A stretch of DNA of 64,000 nucleotides from Massilia sp. IC2-278 (GCF_020708045.1 NZ_JAJFES010000002.1:372001-436000); one strand, 5' to 3'. Positions 1-9,555 are shown, numbered from the stretch's first letter. Numbers and translations are program-made. The notes: generated by a model from the sequence alone, not told the origin.

Positions 1-854
1 AGGGTCCAGCTTTTCGAGAAGGTCATCAGGCGCCCGGCCACGCCCAGCAACTGTTCGTACAGGCGCTCGGGATGTAGGGTCGGATGGTGGAAGTGGTGGG
101 TCAGTTCGGCATATGCCGCGCTGGCCGTGTGCAGGAGCCAGAACGAACTCATGTCGCCGGAGCGGAATTCAATCACGTTCTTGCTCGGCTCGCGGTGGTG
201 GCCGTACAGCGCGCTGACCTTGGCCTGCAGGGCGTCGAGCAGGCGCCGCAGCTGCTGGAACAGCGGCGGCGCGGCGGTGACCGTCAGGCTGGGCGGGACA
301 AACGACGGGTCGAGCTCGAAGCCGCCGGTACTCACGCGGCGCAGGCGCAGCAGCGGAAAGTGGACATAGGCGTCGCGCGGGTCGGCATCCGAGATCAGGC
401 GCACCGATTTTTTCAGGTAGGCCAGCTGCACCGGGGCGGCGCCCGTGTACAAATCCGGCGTGTCCTGGTTGGCCTGCACGAAGCGCGCCGTGTTCGAGGC
501 CTGCCCCGGCTGGGCGAAGTTGCCGTTGAAGGGCTTCAGGCCGGGCAGCGCCACGTAATACGTCACGCTCCCCTGCGACTGCTGCAGCGCGCCCAGGTCT
601 ATCGTGTCGGGCAATTCGTCGGCGCCGGGCGCATCGACCAGTTCGCCATCCTGGAAGCGCACGGCGAGGTCGACGATGCGCAGCACATTGCTGGCCAGCG
701 CCTCGCGGTCGATCTGCAGGCGCTCCACGCCCCAGGCATACGGGTGGACCGCCTTGATGCCCTTGTTCAGGCAATGTTCGTGGTATTCGTCCTGGCGCTG
801 GAAATGTTGTGGACGTAACAGGAGGCCTTCGCCCCAGAGTACTTTGCTGCTCAT
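1..854 (-). CDS. tssK: Type VI secretion baseplate subunit TssK (3' end outside window)
   Basis: TssK links the T6SS baseplate to the membrane complex in the cytoplasm. The frame runs from an ATG at 852-854 to the window edge, giving the first 284 residues. The N-terminus (MSSKVLWGEGLLLRPQHF, then QRQDEYHE) is the characteristic TssK start, and a conserved SYxG-free but typical core (ELPDTIDLG, GGFELDPSFVPPSL) follows. The gene is divergent from tssE-tssF-tssG with 162 bases between the two starts, so both transcription units must start in that gap. The rest of the protein (the family is about 440 residues) lies beyond base 1. Confidence is high from the N-terminal sequence and the neighbours. 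Confidence 0.93.
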   Translation of the reverse strand, partial: MSSKVLWGEGLLLRPQHFQRQDEYHEHCLNKGIKAVHPYAWGVERLQIDREALASNVLRIVDLAVRFQDGELVDAPGADELPDTIDLGALQQSQGSVTYYVALPGLKPFNGNFAQPGQASNTARFVQANQDTPDLYTGAAPVQLAYLKKSVRLISDADPRDAYVHFPLLRLRRVSTGGFELDPSFVPPSLTVTAAPPLFQQLRRLLDALQAKVSALYGHHREPSKNVIEFRSGDMSSFWLLHTASAAYAELTHHFHHPTLHPERLYEQLLGVAGRLMTFSKSWT

Positions 855-1016
855 GTTTCTGGCATCCCTCAAGTATTTGTTGATGTGGGCCGAACTTTCC
901 TCAAAGGACAATAACAAGACCAAAAGTTGCGCATGTGAAGTTGCTCAAACGTTGGCGCTGGACGGCGTGGCAACATGCGGTTTGCTCCGCATCGACCACC
1001 AGCACGAAGGACGCCA

Positions 1017-1496
1017 ATGAAAGGTTTTACGCCTGGACTATTCGACCGCCTGCTGGGCGTGCCGCTGCGTGGCAACACCCCGCGCGCCCTGCTCGAAGAC
1101 ATGAAGGACATGGTGGCGCGCGACCTCGAAGCCCTGCTGAACACGCGCTCGGTGTTGCCCGACGAGATGCTGGAACCGTATCCGGATTGCGCTAATTCGC
1201 TCGTCAGCTACGGGCTGATCGACTTTGCGGACCTGTCGCTGTCGAGCCCGACCGACCGCGCCCACATCTGCGCCTGCATCGAAAGCGTCATTGCCCGCCA
1301 CGAGCCGCGCCTGAAAAACGTCAAGGCCTCGCTCGAACTGCGCGACGACACGGTGAACCGCCTGAACTTCTCGATCACCGCCCTGCTCGTGATCAGCACC
1401 TCGCAGGAATCGGTGAACTTCGACGCAGTGCTGCAACCATCAACGCTGAGCTACAGCATCAGCAAGGCAGGCCGCACCGCGCCTGCGGGAGCCTGA
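1017..1496 (+). CDS. tssE: Type VI secretion baseplate subunit TssE (gp25-like)
   Basis: TssE is the T4 gp25-like wedge protein that starts sheath assembly on the baseplate. The 159-residue product has the family pattern: an N-terminal LFDRLLG segment, an internal SVLPDE-x-NSLVSYGL-like stretch and the gp25-type ending with VNRLNFSI. The ATG at 1017 is preferred over an upstream in-frame ATG at 975 because GAAGGA lies about 6 bases before it and homologues begin at this point. The C-terminus is slightly Ala/Gly-rich. The stop is followed after one base by the tssF start, so the two are probably translationally coupled. Confidence 0.93.
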   Translation: MKGFTPGLFDRLLGVPLRGNTPRALLEDMKDMVARDLEALLNTRSVLPDEMLEPYPDCANSLVSYGLIDFADLSLSSPTDRAHICACIESVIARHEPRLKNVKASLELRDDTVNRLNFSITALLVISTSQESVNFDAVLQPSTLSYSISKAGRTAPAGA

Positions 1497-1497
1497 T

Positions 1498-3330
1498 TTG
1501 GAACAATTACTGCCGTATTACGAAAGCGAGCTGGGCTACCTGCGCCGCAACTTTCGCGAATTCGCCGAGCGCTACCCGAAGATCGCCGGGCGCCTGTTGA
1601 TCAGCGGTGAAGTGTGCGAAGACCCGCATACCGAGCGCATGATCGAATCCTTTGCCCTGCTCAATGCCCGCATCGCCAAGCGCCTCGACGACGATTACCC
1701 GGAATTCACCGAAGCCCTGTTCGATGTGTTGTATCCGCACTACCTGCGGCCCTTTCCGTCCTGCTCGATCGCCCACCTGGACGCGAGCGCGACGCAAGGC
1801 ATGGGCACGGTCCCGCGCGGCACCCAACTGGCCACGCGCCAGGTGCGCGGCGGCTCCTGCACCTTCCGCACGGTGTATCCGGTCACCGTGGCGCCGCTTG
1901 CATTCAGCACCGCCCGCTTCGACGCCATCATCAGCCCGCCGGAAGCGGTGCGCCTGCCCGCCGGCGTAGGCGCCTGCATCCATCTCGGCCTGTCCGGCGC
2001 CTTCGAGCAGATCCGGACCGGCCAGCTGGTGCTGCCCACCCTGCGCGTGTTCATCGACGGCGAGCCGTCGTTCTGCGCGGCCCTGCGCGATGCGCTGTTC
2101 ATGCGTGGCGCTGCCGCCTGGCTGGAGACCGACAACAACGGACGCTGGATTCCCCTGTCCGCCATGCCGGTCCAGCCCGCCGGCTTCGGGGAAGAAGACG
2201 CCCTGATCGATTTCCCGGCGCGCTCGCATGTGGCGTACCGCCTGCTCACCGAGTACTTCTGCTTCCCGGAAAAATTCAACTTTTTCGATATCGACCTGGC
2301 CGCGCTGGCGCCGCTGTTGCCCGTGGGCTGCAGGACGCTGACCCTGCACCTGGGTTTGCAGGGCATCCGCCCCGACTCGAATACCGCGCGCATGCTCGGC
2401 ACCCTGAGCACGAACAATGTCCTGCTCGGCTGCACGCCGGTGATCAATTTGTTCCGCCAGCGCGGCGAGCCGATCCGCCTGACCCATGCCACGGCCAGTT
2501 ATCCGGTACTGGGCGACGCCCGCCGCGCCTTCGCTTTCGAGGTCTATGCGGTCGATTCGGTGAACCTGGTGCGCCAGACGCCGCAGGGCGAAGCGATCGT
2601 CGAGTTCCGTCCGTTTTATTCGCTCAAGCATGCGCAAACGCCGGAACAGCACGGCCATTACTGGGCCATGCGGCGCGACGAGGAGTTAGCCGATAAAAGC
2701 CCGGGTTTCGAATCGCAGATCACGATCGTCGACATCGACTTCGACCCGGCCGCGGTCGAGACCGAAACGCTGAACCTGGAACTGACCTGCAGCAACCGCG
2801 ACCTGCCCTCGCTGCTCGGCTACGGCCAGCCCGGCGGCGATTTATTCTTCGAGGGTGGCGCCAGCACGCGCGGCATCGCCCTCCTGCGCAAACCCACGCC
2901 GTCCTGGCGCTTTGCGCGCGGACGCAGCGCCCACTGGCGCCTGATTTCCCATTTGTCGCTGAACCATCTGTCGCTGGCCGATGGCGGCATCGACGCCTTC
3001 CGCGAAATGCTGGCGCTGTACGACCTGCCGCGTTCGCCGTCGTCGCAGCGCCAGATCGGCGGCATTGCCGACATCGTGCAGCAGCCGGCCACGGCCTGGC
3101 TGTCCGGCAATCCGTTTACTTGCCTGGTGCGCGGCGTGGAAGTGCGCCTGAGCATCGACGAAGAAGCCTTTGTCGGCAGCGGCATCCACGCTTTTGCCCA
3201 CATCGTCGAACGCTTCCTCTCGCTGTATGTGCATGCCAACAGCTTCACCCAGCTGGTGGTGGTTTCCAACAAAAACGGCCAGGAGCTGCTCAGATGTTTG
3301 CCAAGAAGCGGCGATTCGAGCCTGCTGTAA
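1498..3330 (+). CDS. tssF: Type VI secretion baseplate subunit TssF
   Basis: TssF is a wedge subunit of the T6SS baseplate that works with TssG, TssE and TssK. The 610-residue protein opens with EQLLPYYESELGYLRR, the hallmark of the family, and includes the conserved YPHYLRPFPSCSI and YFCFPEKFNFFDIDL segments. Length matches the family (about 600). The start is a TTG at 1498, one base after the tssE stop; GGGAG lies 6 to 7 bases upstream and the residues that follow align with the usual N-terminus, so no ATG further in is needed. The 3' end overlaps tssG by 37 bases. Confidence 0.95.
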   Translation: MEQLLPYYESELGYLRRNFREFAERYPKIAGRLLISGEVCEDPHTERMIESFALLNARIAKRLDDDYPEFTEALFDVLYPHYLRPFPSCSIAHLDASATQGMGTVPRGTQLATRQVRGGSCTFRTVYPVTVAPLAFSTARFDAIISPPEAVRLPAGVGACIHLGLSGAFEQIRTGQLVLPTLRVFIDGEPSFCAALRDALFMRGAAAWLETDNNGRWIPLSAMPVQPAGFGEEDALIDFPARSHVAYRLLTEYFCFPEKFNFFDIDLAALAPLLPVGCRTLTLHLGLQGIRPDSNTARMLGTLSTNNVLLGCTPVINLFRQRGEPIRLTHATASYPVLGDARRAFAFEVYAVDSVNLVRQTPQGEAIVEFRPFYSLKHAQTPEQHGHYWAMRRDEELADKSPGFESQITIVDIDFDPAAVETETLNLELTCSNRDLPSLLGYGQPGGDLFFEGGASTRGIALLRKPTPSWRFARGRSAHWRLISHLSLNHLSLADGGIDAFREMLALYDLPRSPSSQRQIGGIADIVQQPATAWLSGNPFTCLVRGVEVRLSIDEEAFVGSGIHAFAHIVERFLSLYVHANSFTQLVVVSNKNGQELLRCLPRSGDSSLL

Positions 3331-4379
3331 TCGAGAAGTTGTTCCGCGAACCCTACCGCTTCGAGTATTTCCAGGCGGTGCGGGTGCTGGAACTCTGGCT
3401 CAAGCGCAACGGCATGCCGCGGCAAGGCATGGTGGCCAACTTCCTGCGCTTCCAGAACTCGACCTCGCTGCGCTTTCCGGCCAGCCAGATCGAGGCCATC
3501 GCCACCGAACCGCGCGATATCGCACGCGATGCCGCCGCGCTCGGCACGGCCCTGCAAGACGCCACGCTGAAATACGTGCGCATCACGCCGGCCTTCATGG
3601 GCCTGCTCGGCGGCACCGGCGTGCTGCCGGTCCATTACACCGAACGCATCGCCGAACACTTGTTCAATGAAAAGGACGAGGGCGCGCGTGCCTTCCTCGA
3701 CACCTTTTCGAACCGTTCGCTGGCGCTGTTCTATGAAGCCTGGCGCAAGTACCGGCTGGCGCTGAAATACCAGGTCGATGGCCAGGACCATTTCCTGCCG
3801 CTGCTGCTGTCCCTGGCCGGCCTGGGCAACAACGCGCTGCGCCAGCGCCTGTCGCGCCGGCAGGACGGCGCCGTGCTGGACGAATCGATCGGCTACTTTG
3901 CGGCGTCGATCCGGCACCGGCCGAGTTCGGCGGTGCAGCTGGCGCGCGTGCTGGGCGAGTATTTCGGACATCCGGTGCAAGCCCAGCAATTCGTCGGCCG
4001 CTGGTACGAGGTGCCGCTGCCCCAGCAAACCGTGCTCGGCGGTGAGATCGGCGTGCTCGGCATGGATGCAATCGCCGGCGGTCGCGTCTGGCAACGCGAT
4101 TTGCGCCTGCGCCTGGTCGTCGGACCGCTCGACCATGCCGGTTTCATGGCTTTCCTGCCGGGCGGGCTGGCGGCACGCGCCCTGAAAAGCCTGCTGACCA
4201 TGTTCACCGGGCTGGCGCTCGAATACGAAGTCGAACTGGTACTGCGCGCTGCCGATGTGCGGCCGGTCACGATCTCGGAACGCGGCCATCCCGGCCGCCT
4301 GGGCTGGGACGCCTACCTGGTCGAGGGACCGCAAACGCAGGACCGCAAGGACGTGCATTACGACCTGCTGGGCGGCTGA
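3294..4379 (+). CDS. tssG: Type VI secretion baseplate subunit TssG
   Basis: TssG pairs with TssF in the T6SS wedge. The 361-residue product shows the typical N-terminus (EPYRFEYFQAVRVLE) and a conserved TPAFMGLLGGTGVLPVHYTE segment. The ATG at 3294 lies inside the end of tssF and gives the family N-terminus; upstream in-frame starts would add about 58 unrelated residues. It is the last gene of the plus-strand tss unit in this window: the next gene, an SDR oxidoreductase, is on the other strand. No tssH, vgrG, hcp or effector gene is visible here, so those lie elsewhere. Confidence 0.94.
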   Translation: MFAKKRRFEPAVIEKLFREPYRFEYFQAVRVLELWLKRNGMPRQGMVANFLRFQNSTSLRFPASQIEAIATEPRDIARDAAALGTALQDATLKYVRITPAFMGLLGGTGVLPVHYTERIAEHLFNEKDEGARAFLDTFSNRSLALFYEAWRKYRLALKYQVDGQDHFLPLLLSLAGLGNNALRQRLSRRQDGAVLDESIGYFAASIRHRPSSAVQLARVLGEYFGHPVQAQQFVGRWYEVPLPQQTVLGGEIGVLGMDAIAGGRVWQRDLRLRLVVGPLDHAGFMAFLPGGLAARALKSLLTMFTGLALEYEVELVLRAADVRPVTISERGHPGRLGWDAYLVEGPQTQDRKDVHYDLLGG

Positions 4380-4541
4380 TATCCCCTTCAAATACCGTTA
4401 ATCGGTAAATCCGGCAGCGGTTTTCAGTCCCTGAATGTAACTGAAACCAAGAGTTAACCACGCCGCATAGAGATATCAGAATGGATGATAATTGCTGAAT
4501 GAATACGCCGGGCGAAATGGGGTGGGGATAACTCGACAGTT

Positions 4542-5291
4542 TTACACAATGCCGCCATTCACCCGCAGTGTTTGCCCGTTCACCCATTTGCCTTCCGGAC
4601 CCACCAAAAACGCCACCGTATTCGCGATGTCTTCCGGCGTACCCAGCCTTTCCAATGGTGCGGCTTTCGCCAGGCGCTCGACCAGCTCGGCCGGTTTCCC
4701 GTCCAGGAACAGCTCGGTCGCCGTCGGCCCCGGCGCGACGCACATCACCGAGATGCCCCTGCCGCGCATTTCCTTGGCAAAGATATTGGTGAAGGTCTCG
4801 ACCGCCGCTTTCGCGCCCGCATACACGGCGTAGCCCGGCATGGCCAGGCCAATCGCGCTGGTCGAGAAGTTGACGATGCGCCCGCCCTGGCGCAGGCGCG
4901 TGGCGGCCAGGCGCAGCATGTGGAAGGTGCCGCGCGTGTTGATGGCGAAGATGCGTTCGTACAGCGCGTCGTCGGTGTCGGCCAGCATCGTGGTGCCGGG
5001 CTGGATCACGCCGGCGTTGTTGATGACGATGTCGATGGGGCCGAGGGCGGCTTCGGCCTGTTCGAACAGGCGGGTGCAGTCGGCGGCCTGGGAGACGTCG
5101 GCCTGGAGGGCGATTGCACGGCCGCCAGCGGTTTCGATTTCCGCCACCACCGCGTCGGCGTCTTGCGAGCGGCTGGCGTAGTTGACGGCGACCGCGTAAC
5201 CGTCGCGCGCCAGGCGCAGGGCGATGGCGCGGCCGATGCCGCGTGAGGCGCCGGTGACGATGGCGGTTTTGGGGTTGGGTGTGGATGACAT
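4542..5291 (-). CDS. SDR family NAD(P)-dependent oxidoreductase
   Basis: A classical short-chain dehydrogenase of 249 residues. The Rossmann motif TGASRGIG is at residues 13-20, NNAG at 91-94, the catalytic Ser in the FSTS stretch near 143-145, and Tyr157-x3-Lys161. The C-terminal LxVNGGIV ending is typical of FabG-like enzymes. Substrate cannot be read from sequence. It stands alone: about 160 bases separate it from tssG (convergent), and 250 bases with a REP-like element lie upstream. The preceding gene in the same direction (the PaoC-like subunit) is probably a separate unit. Confidence 0.88.
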   Translation of the reverse strand: MSSTPNPKTAIVTGASRGIGRAIALRLARDGYAVAVNYASRSQDADAVVAEIETAGGRAIALQADVSQAADCTRLFEQAEAALGPIDIVINNAGVIQPGTTMLADTDDALYERIFAINTRGTFHMLRLAATRLRQGGRIVNFSTSAIGLAMPGYAVYAGAKAAVETFTNIFAKEMRGRGISVMCVAPGPTATELFLDGKPAELVERLAKAAPLERLGTPEDIANTVAFLVGPEGKWVNGQTLRVNGGIV

Positions 5292-5361
5292 GGTGTTGTT
5301 TTCGTTTCGTGTGTTTTAAGGATGTGGCGCTGTTGCGTGTTGCGTTCGTGATGTGCGTGAT

Positions 5362-5482
5362 CCGCGTGGGCACGGGGTGCCCACCGTACGGGACACGCTG
5401 CGTATCCGGGTTTCGTATGAACTCGCAGATAGCGGTGACCGTAGGGTGGGCCGGGCCACGCTAGGCTCTCGAGCCCACGCGG
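5362..5482. repeat. REP-like paired palindromic element, family A
   Basis: Two inverted units flank a 121-base element. The left unit begins CCGCGTGGGC at 5362 and holds a hairpin, GTGGGCA/TGCCCAC, at 5366-5384. The right unit (from CCGTAGGG at 5439) ends GCCCACGCGG at 5473-5482, the exact reverse complement of the left edge. The same layout recurs at 44191-44370. This is the form of a REP/BIME pair; no transposase is encoded in it. Confidence 0.7.
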
Positions 5483-5543
5483 ATTTCGCACACCACGAAC
5501 GGCACACGCAACAGCGCCCTATCCCATGCGTGCTGCCCTTACG

Positions 5544-7832
5544 TCACGGCCCGCCCATCAACACCTTGTCCGGCGTGATCGGCGTACTGCGAATCCGCTT
5601 GCCGGTCGCGTGGAAGATGGCATTGCTGACCGCCGCCGACACGCTCACCAACCCGATCTCGCCCACGCCCTTGGCACCCAGGCGGCTAACGATACGGTCG
5701 TCTTCTTCCACGAAAATCACATCAATATCGTGGATATCCGCATTCACCGCCACGTGGTACTCCGACAAATTGTGGTTCATGAAGCGCCCGAAACGGTGGT
5801 CGGTATGGCTTTCCTCGTGCAGCGCCTGGCTGATGCCCCACACCACGCCGCCGACGATCTGGCTGCTCGCCGTCTTGGTATTCATGATGCGTCCTGCAGC
5901 GATGGCGCTGACCACGCGCGTGATGCGCACGATGCCGAGCTCCTCGTCCACGCGCGCCTCGACGAATACCGCCGAGTGCACCAGGCGCCGGTACTTGCGC
6001 TGCTTGAGCATGTTCGGCAGCATCAGGTACTTTTCCTCAAGCTGGTCGCGGCCGGTGGCGCCGACGATCGAGGCCAGCGAAATCCAGGTGCGTGGATCCT
6101 TTTTCAAACGCAGCGCGCCGTCGACGAATTCCACGTCCTTCAAACGCTTGTCGCGGAACGGCGAATCGGCTGCCGATTGCGCATAGCGCAGCAGGGTCTT
6201 GCGCAGCTTGTCGCATACGCCCGCCACCGCCGAACCGACGGTCGCCACGTGCGAGGAACCGCCTTCGATCGGCGCCACCGGCAGGGTCGAGTCGCCCAGC
6301 TGGAAGGTCACGCGTTCCAGCGGCAGGCCCATCGCTTCCGCGGCAATCGTCGCCATCACGGTATAGGTGCCGGTGCCGATGTCGGTGGCGGCGCTCGACA
6401 CCACCAGGCGCCCGTCGACATGCATCACGGCGCTGGCGCGCGCGAACATCTGCATCGCATCCCAGACACCGGTGGCCATGCCCCAGCCGATTAGTTCCGA
6501 CCCCTCGCGCATCGAGCGTGGCTCCAATGGGCGCTGGTCCCAGCCGAATTTTTCCGCACCCTGGCTGTAGCAGGCACGCAGCTCCTTGCTCGAGAAGGGC
6601 TTGTCCTCGATGGGGGCGCGCTCGGCGTAGTTCTTCAGGCGCAGCGCCAGCGGGTCCATCTTCAGTTTGTAGGCCAGTTCGTCCATCGCCACTTCGAGCG
6701 CATGCATGCCGTGCGCCGCGCCGGGGGCGCGCATGTCGATCGGCGTGTACTGGTCGACGCTGACCAGCTTGTAGCCCAATTTGATGTTGTCGCAGGCGTA
6801 GAGCAGGCCCGACCAGTTGACCACGACCTCGACGTAATCCTCGATCTGCGAGGTCTCGGCAATCGCGTCGTGCATGATCGAGCGCAGCGTGCCGTCCTGC
6901 TCGGCCGCCAGCTTCACGTACTGCACGGTTTCCGGACGGTGGCCGAAGCTGAACATCTGCTGGCGCGTGAGTGTCACGCGCACCGAGCGTTTCATCTTCA
7001 GCGAAGCCATCACCGCCAGCGTCAGCTGGTACTGCGGACGCAGGCCGGAACCGAAGGCGCCGCCGACATATGGGTTGCGCACCGTGACCTTGTTCTTCGA
7101 CAGGCCGAACACGTGCGACACGTACCAGCGGCTGTTCTGCGAGCTTTGCGTCTTGTCGTAGATGGTCAAGTGGCCGTCTTCGTCGCGGATCACGGTGGAG
7201 GCGAACAGCTCTAGCGGATTGTGATGCTCGACGCCGTGGTGGAACTCGGATTCGATGCGTACCGGCGCGGCCTGCCAGGCCTTTTCGGCATCGCCCTTTT
7301 CCGGCGGCGGCGGCTCGTAGCCGGCCTTCAGCGGACGCGGTTTGTAGGCCTTGTCCAGGTTCGCCGTCATGCGCGTATCGTGCGCTTCCTCGTGGTAGTG
7401 GATGCGCACCAGGGCGGCGCCGCGGCGTGCGGCCTCGAAGGTCTCGGCCAGCACCAGCGCCACCGGCTGGCCGCTGTAGATCACCTGGTCGTCGTAGAAC
7501 GGACGGAAAGGCGAGCCGGCCGGCGCCGTCATGTCCTTGTAGCTGATGTCGAAGGAGCGCACTTTCGGGCGGTTCAGGTGGCTCATCACCTCGACCACGC
7601 CTTCCAGGGCCAGGGCCTCGGTGGCGTCGATGGTGACGATGCGGCCCTTGGCCACGGTGCTGCTCACGACCACGCCATACAGCATGTCGGGGGCGAAGTG
7701 TTCGGCGGCGTATCGGGCGTCGCCGGTAACCTTGGCGCGGCCGTCGACGCGCGAGACGGCGGTGCCAGTGCGCACCTGGCCGGTGCCCGGCTCGGCGACG
7801 GGTGCGCGTAGATCGTGGATCAAATCAGTCAT
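5544..7832 (-). CDS. paoC: Molybdenum hydroxylase large subunit (xanthine dehydrogenase family, PaoC-like)
   Basis: Molybdopterin-binding catalytic subunit of a three-part aldehyde or N-heterocycle hydroxylase. The 762-residue product has the family features in order: N-terminal RVDGRAKVTGDARYA, the PYVGGAFGSGL cofactor loop, DMRAPGAAHGMHALE, the GGSSHVATVGS stretch, and GAKGVGEIG near the end with the expected catalytic base at Glu725. It resembles E. coli PaoC (YagR) along its whole length. The ATG overlaps the stop of the FAD subunit by 8 bases. The substrate is unknown; aromatic aldehydes are the best guess from PaoABC. No PaoD-like maturation factor is seen nearby. Confidence 0.88.
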   Translation of the reverse strand: MTDLIHDLRAPVAEPGTGQVRTGTAVSRVDGRAKVTGDARYAAEHFAPDMLYGVVVSSTVAKGRIVTIDATEALALEGVVEVMSHLNRPKVRSFDISYKDMTAPAGSPFRPFYDDQVIYSGQPVALVLAETFEAARRGAALVRIHYHEEAHDTRMTANLDKAYKPRPLKAGYEPPPPEKGDAEKAWQAAPVRIESEFHHGVEHHNPLELFASTVIRDEDGHLTIYDKTQSSQNSRWYVSHVFGLSKNKVTVRNPYVGGAFGSGLRPQYQLTLAVMASLKMKRSVRVTLTRQQMFSFGHRPETVQYVKLAAEQDGTLRSIMHDAIAETSQIEDYVEVVVNWSGLLYACDNIKLGYKLVSVDQYTPIDMRAPGAAHGMHALEVAMDELAYKLKMDPLALRLKNYAERAPIEDKPFSSKELRACYSQGAEKFGWDQRPLEPRSMREGSELIGWGMATGVWDAMQMFARASAVMHVDGRLVVSSAATDIGTGTYTVMATIAAEAMGLPLERVTFQLGDSTLPVAPIEGGSSHVATVGSAVAGVCDKLRKTLLRYAQSAADSPFRDKRLKDVEFVDGALRLKKDPRTWISLASIVGATGRDQLEEKYLMLPNMLKQRKYRRLVHSAVFVEARVDEELGIVRITRVVSAIAAGRIMNTKTASSQIVGGVVWGISQALHEESHTDHRFGRFMNHNLSEYHVAVNADIHDIDVIFVEEDDRIVSRLGAKGVGEIGLVSVSAAVSNAIFHATGKRIRSTPITPDKVLMGGP

Positions 7833-8856
7833 TGCGCTCTCCGGTATTGGTGACGGTGCCTTCCACCGCCGTTTTCAATGCGCGCACGATGGCGTTGCGC
7901 GCCAGGCGGACCTTGAAGTCGTTGTGGCCATGGCCCATGGCGCCTTCGAGCAGCTTGTCGGCCACCTGGCCGAACAGCGCAGGATCGGGCTGCTTGCCTT
8001 CCAAAAGCTGCTCGGCCTCTGGCCGGCGCCACGGCTTGTGGGCCACGCCGCCGAGGGCGATGCGCGCGCTTTTGATCGCGCCATCGGCGCCGATGTCCAA
8101 GCCCACGGCCACCGACACCAGCGCAAACGCGTACGACAGGCGCTCGCGGATCTTCAGGTAGGCCGAGTGGGCGGCGTAGCGGCTGGCGTCGGGCAGCGAG
8201 ATGCCGGTGATCAGTTCGTCGGCTTCGAGCACGGTGTCGTACTGCGGCGCGTCGTCGGGCAAGCGGTGGAATTCGGCGAAGGGGATGTCGCGTTTTCCGC
8301 GTGCCGACTCCACGTGCACCGTCGCTTCCAGCGCGGCCAGGGCCACGCACATGTCGGACGGATGGGTGGCGATGCAGTGCGGGCTGGTGCCGAGGATGGC
8401 GTGCTGGCGGTTCACGCCTTCGAGCGCCGCGCAGCCGGTGTTCGGCTCGCGCTTGTTGCAGGGCGTGCCGACATCGTAGAAGTAGTAGCAGCGGGTACGC
8501 TGCAGCAGGTTGCCGCCGTTGCTGGCCATGTTGCGCAGCTGGGGCGAGGCGCCGGCCAGGATCGCGGCCGTGAGCAGCGGATAGCGCTCGCGCACCAGCG
8601 GGTGGTAGGCCGTATCGGCATTGCGCGCGGTGGCGCCGAGCAGCAGGCCGCCGTCCTTTTCCTCGATTCGATCCAGCGGCAGGCGGTTGATGTCGACCAG
8701 GCGGCCGGACAACATCACGCCTTCCTTCATCAGGTCGAGCAGATTGGTGCCGCCGGCGATGAAGCGCACGGCTTCGCCGGCGAAGCTGGCGTTGCCGGCC
8801 ACCTCGCCGATGGCCTTCCTGGCGTCGTCCGCCTGGGTAAAGGTGAACGGGTTCAT
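7825..8856 (-). CDS. paoB: Molybdenum hydroxylase FAD-binding subunit (PaoB-like)
   Basis: Middle electron-transfer subunit, 343 residues, carrying FAD. Near the N-terminus is RFIAGGTNLLDLMK, the FAD-binding loop. A Cys-bearing insertion (RTRCYYFYDVGTPCNKREP, then TGCAAL and later SPHCIATHPSDMC) matches the extra [4Fe-4S] site known in E. coli PaoB and is not found in simple xanthine dehydrogenase FAD domains. The ATG at 8856 overlaps the end of the 2Fe-2S subunit in an ATGA, and its own end overlaps the large subunit by 8 bases, so the three subunits are tightly coupled. A longer upstream frame exists but is antisense noise over the small subunit. Confidence 0.88.
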   Translation of the reverse strand: MNPFTFTQADDARKAIGEVAGNASFAGEAVRFIAGGTNLLDLMKEGVMLSGRLVDINRLPLDRIEEKDGGLLLGATARNADTAYHPLVRERYPLLTAAILAGASPQLRNMASNGGNLLQRTRCYYFYDVGTPCNKREPNTGCAALEGVNRQHAILGTSPHCIATHPSDMCVALAALEATVHVESARGKRDIPFAEFHRLPDDAPQYDTVLEADELITGISLPDASRYAAHSAYLKIRERLSYAFALVSVAVGLDIGADGAIKSARIALGGVAHKPWRRPEAEQLLEGKQPDPALFGQVADKLLEGAMGHGHNDFKVRLARNAIVRALKTAVEGTVTNTGERND

Positions 8857-9377
8857 GCCGGCACCGTCCCCGGCACCACTGGGTGTACCGCGTTGTCCAT
8901 GTCGTCGATGCCGGCGGCCTTGCAGACCGCCATGCGGATCTGCGGGTAGGCGCCGCAGCGGCAGACGTTGCCGCTCATGAGTTCGCGCACGTCGGCGGCC
9001 GTCTTCGCCTGCCCTTCCTTTATCAGGCCGATCGCCGAACAGATCTGCCCCGGCGTACAGTACCCGCACTGGAAGGCGTCGTTGTCGACGAAAGCCTGTT
9101 GCACCGGGTGCAGCTTGCCGTCTTCGGCCAGGCCTTCGATGGTGGTGATCTCGCGGCCGTTCTGCATCACGGCCAGCGTCATGCAGGAATTGATGCGGCG
9201 GCCGTCGACCAGCACGGTGCAGGCGCCGCACTGGCCATGGTCGCAGCCTTTCTTGGAACCGGTGAGTTGGAGGCGCTCGCGCAGCACGTCGAGCAGCGTG
9301 ACCCAGGCTTGCAGTTCCAGCTGGTGATCGCGGCCGTTGATGCGCAGGGTGAGCGGATGGCGCTCGGGAGCTGGCAT
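8853..9377 (-). CDS. paoA: Molybdenum hydroxylase 2Fe-2S subunit (PaoA-like), no Tat signal
   Basis: Small subunit with two [2Fe-2S] clusters, 174 residues. The plant-type cluster is the C-x4-C-x2-C set in KKGCDHGQCGACTVL with a further Cys in INSCMTL; the second is formed by QCGYCTPGQ and NVCRCGAY. The ATG at 9377 follows AGAAAGGA at good spacing; an upstream frame would add 24 residues with no twin-arginine motif. E. coli PaoA is exported by Tat, so this complex appears to be cytoplasmic, unlike PaoABC. First gene of a three-gene unit. Confidence 0.9.
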   Translation of the reverse strand: MPAPERHPLTLRINGRDHQLELQAWVTLLDVLRERLQLTGSKKGCDHGQCGACTVLVDGRRINSCMTLAVMQNGREITTIEGLAEDGKLHPVQQAFVDNDAFQCGYCTPGQICSAIGLIKEGQAKTAADVRELMSGNVCRCGAYPQIRMAVCKAAGIDDMDNAVHPVVPGTVPA

Positions 9378-9555
9378 GGTGAATCCTTTCTGGATGATGG
9401 CAAAAAGCCGCGGCCGCGCCGGTACAGGCTCCGGGCGACAGGCAGCCATGGGGATACGTGATGCATCCCGATGTGGTCATCTTAGTATTATCTTTTGTGT
9501 AATTGGCGCACGTTAGCCGGCCTCACCGGCCCTGCCTGCGCCCTGTCACGGCAAC

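Noticed and set aside
855..1016. A possible sigma-54 promoter (TGGCAACATGCGGTTTGCT) between tssK and tssE
   Set aside because: The GG and GC elements are 13 bases apart instead of 10, so the spacing is wrong.
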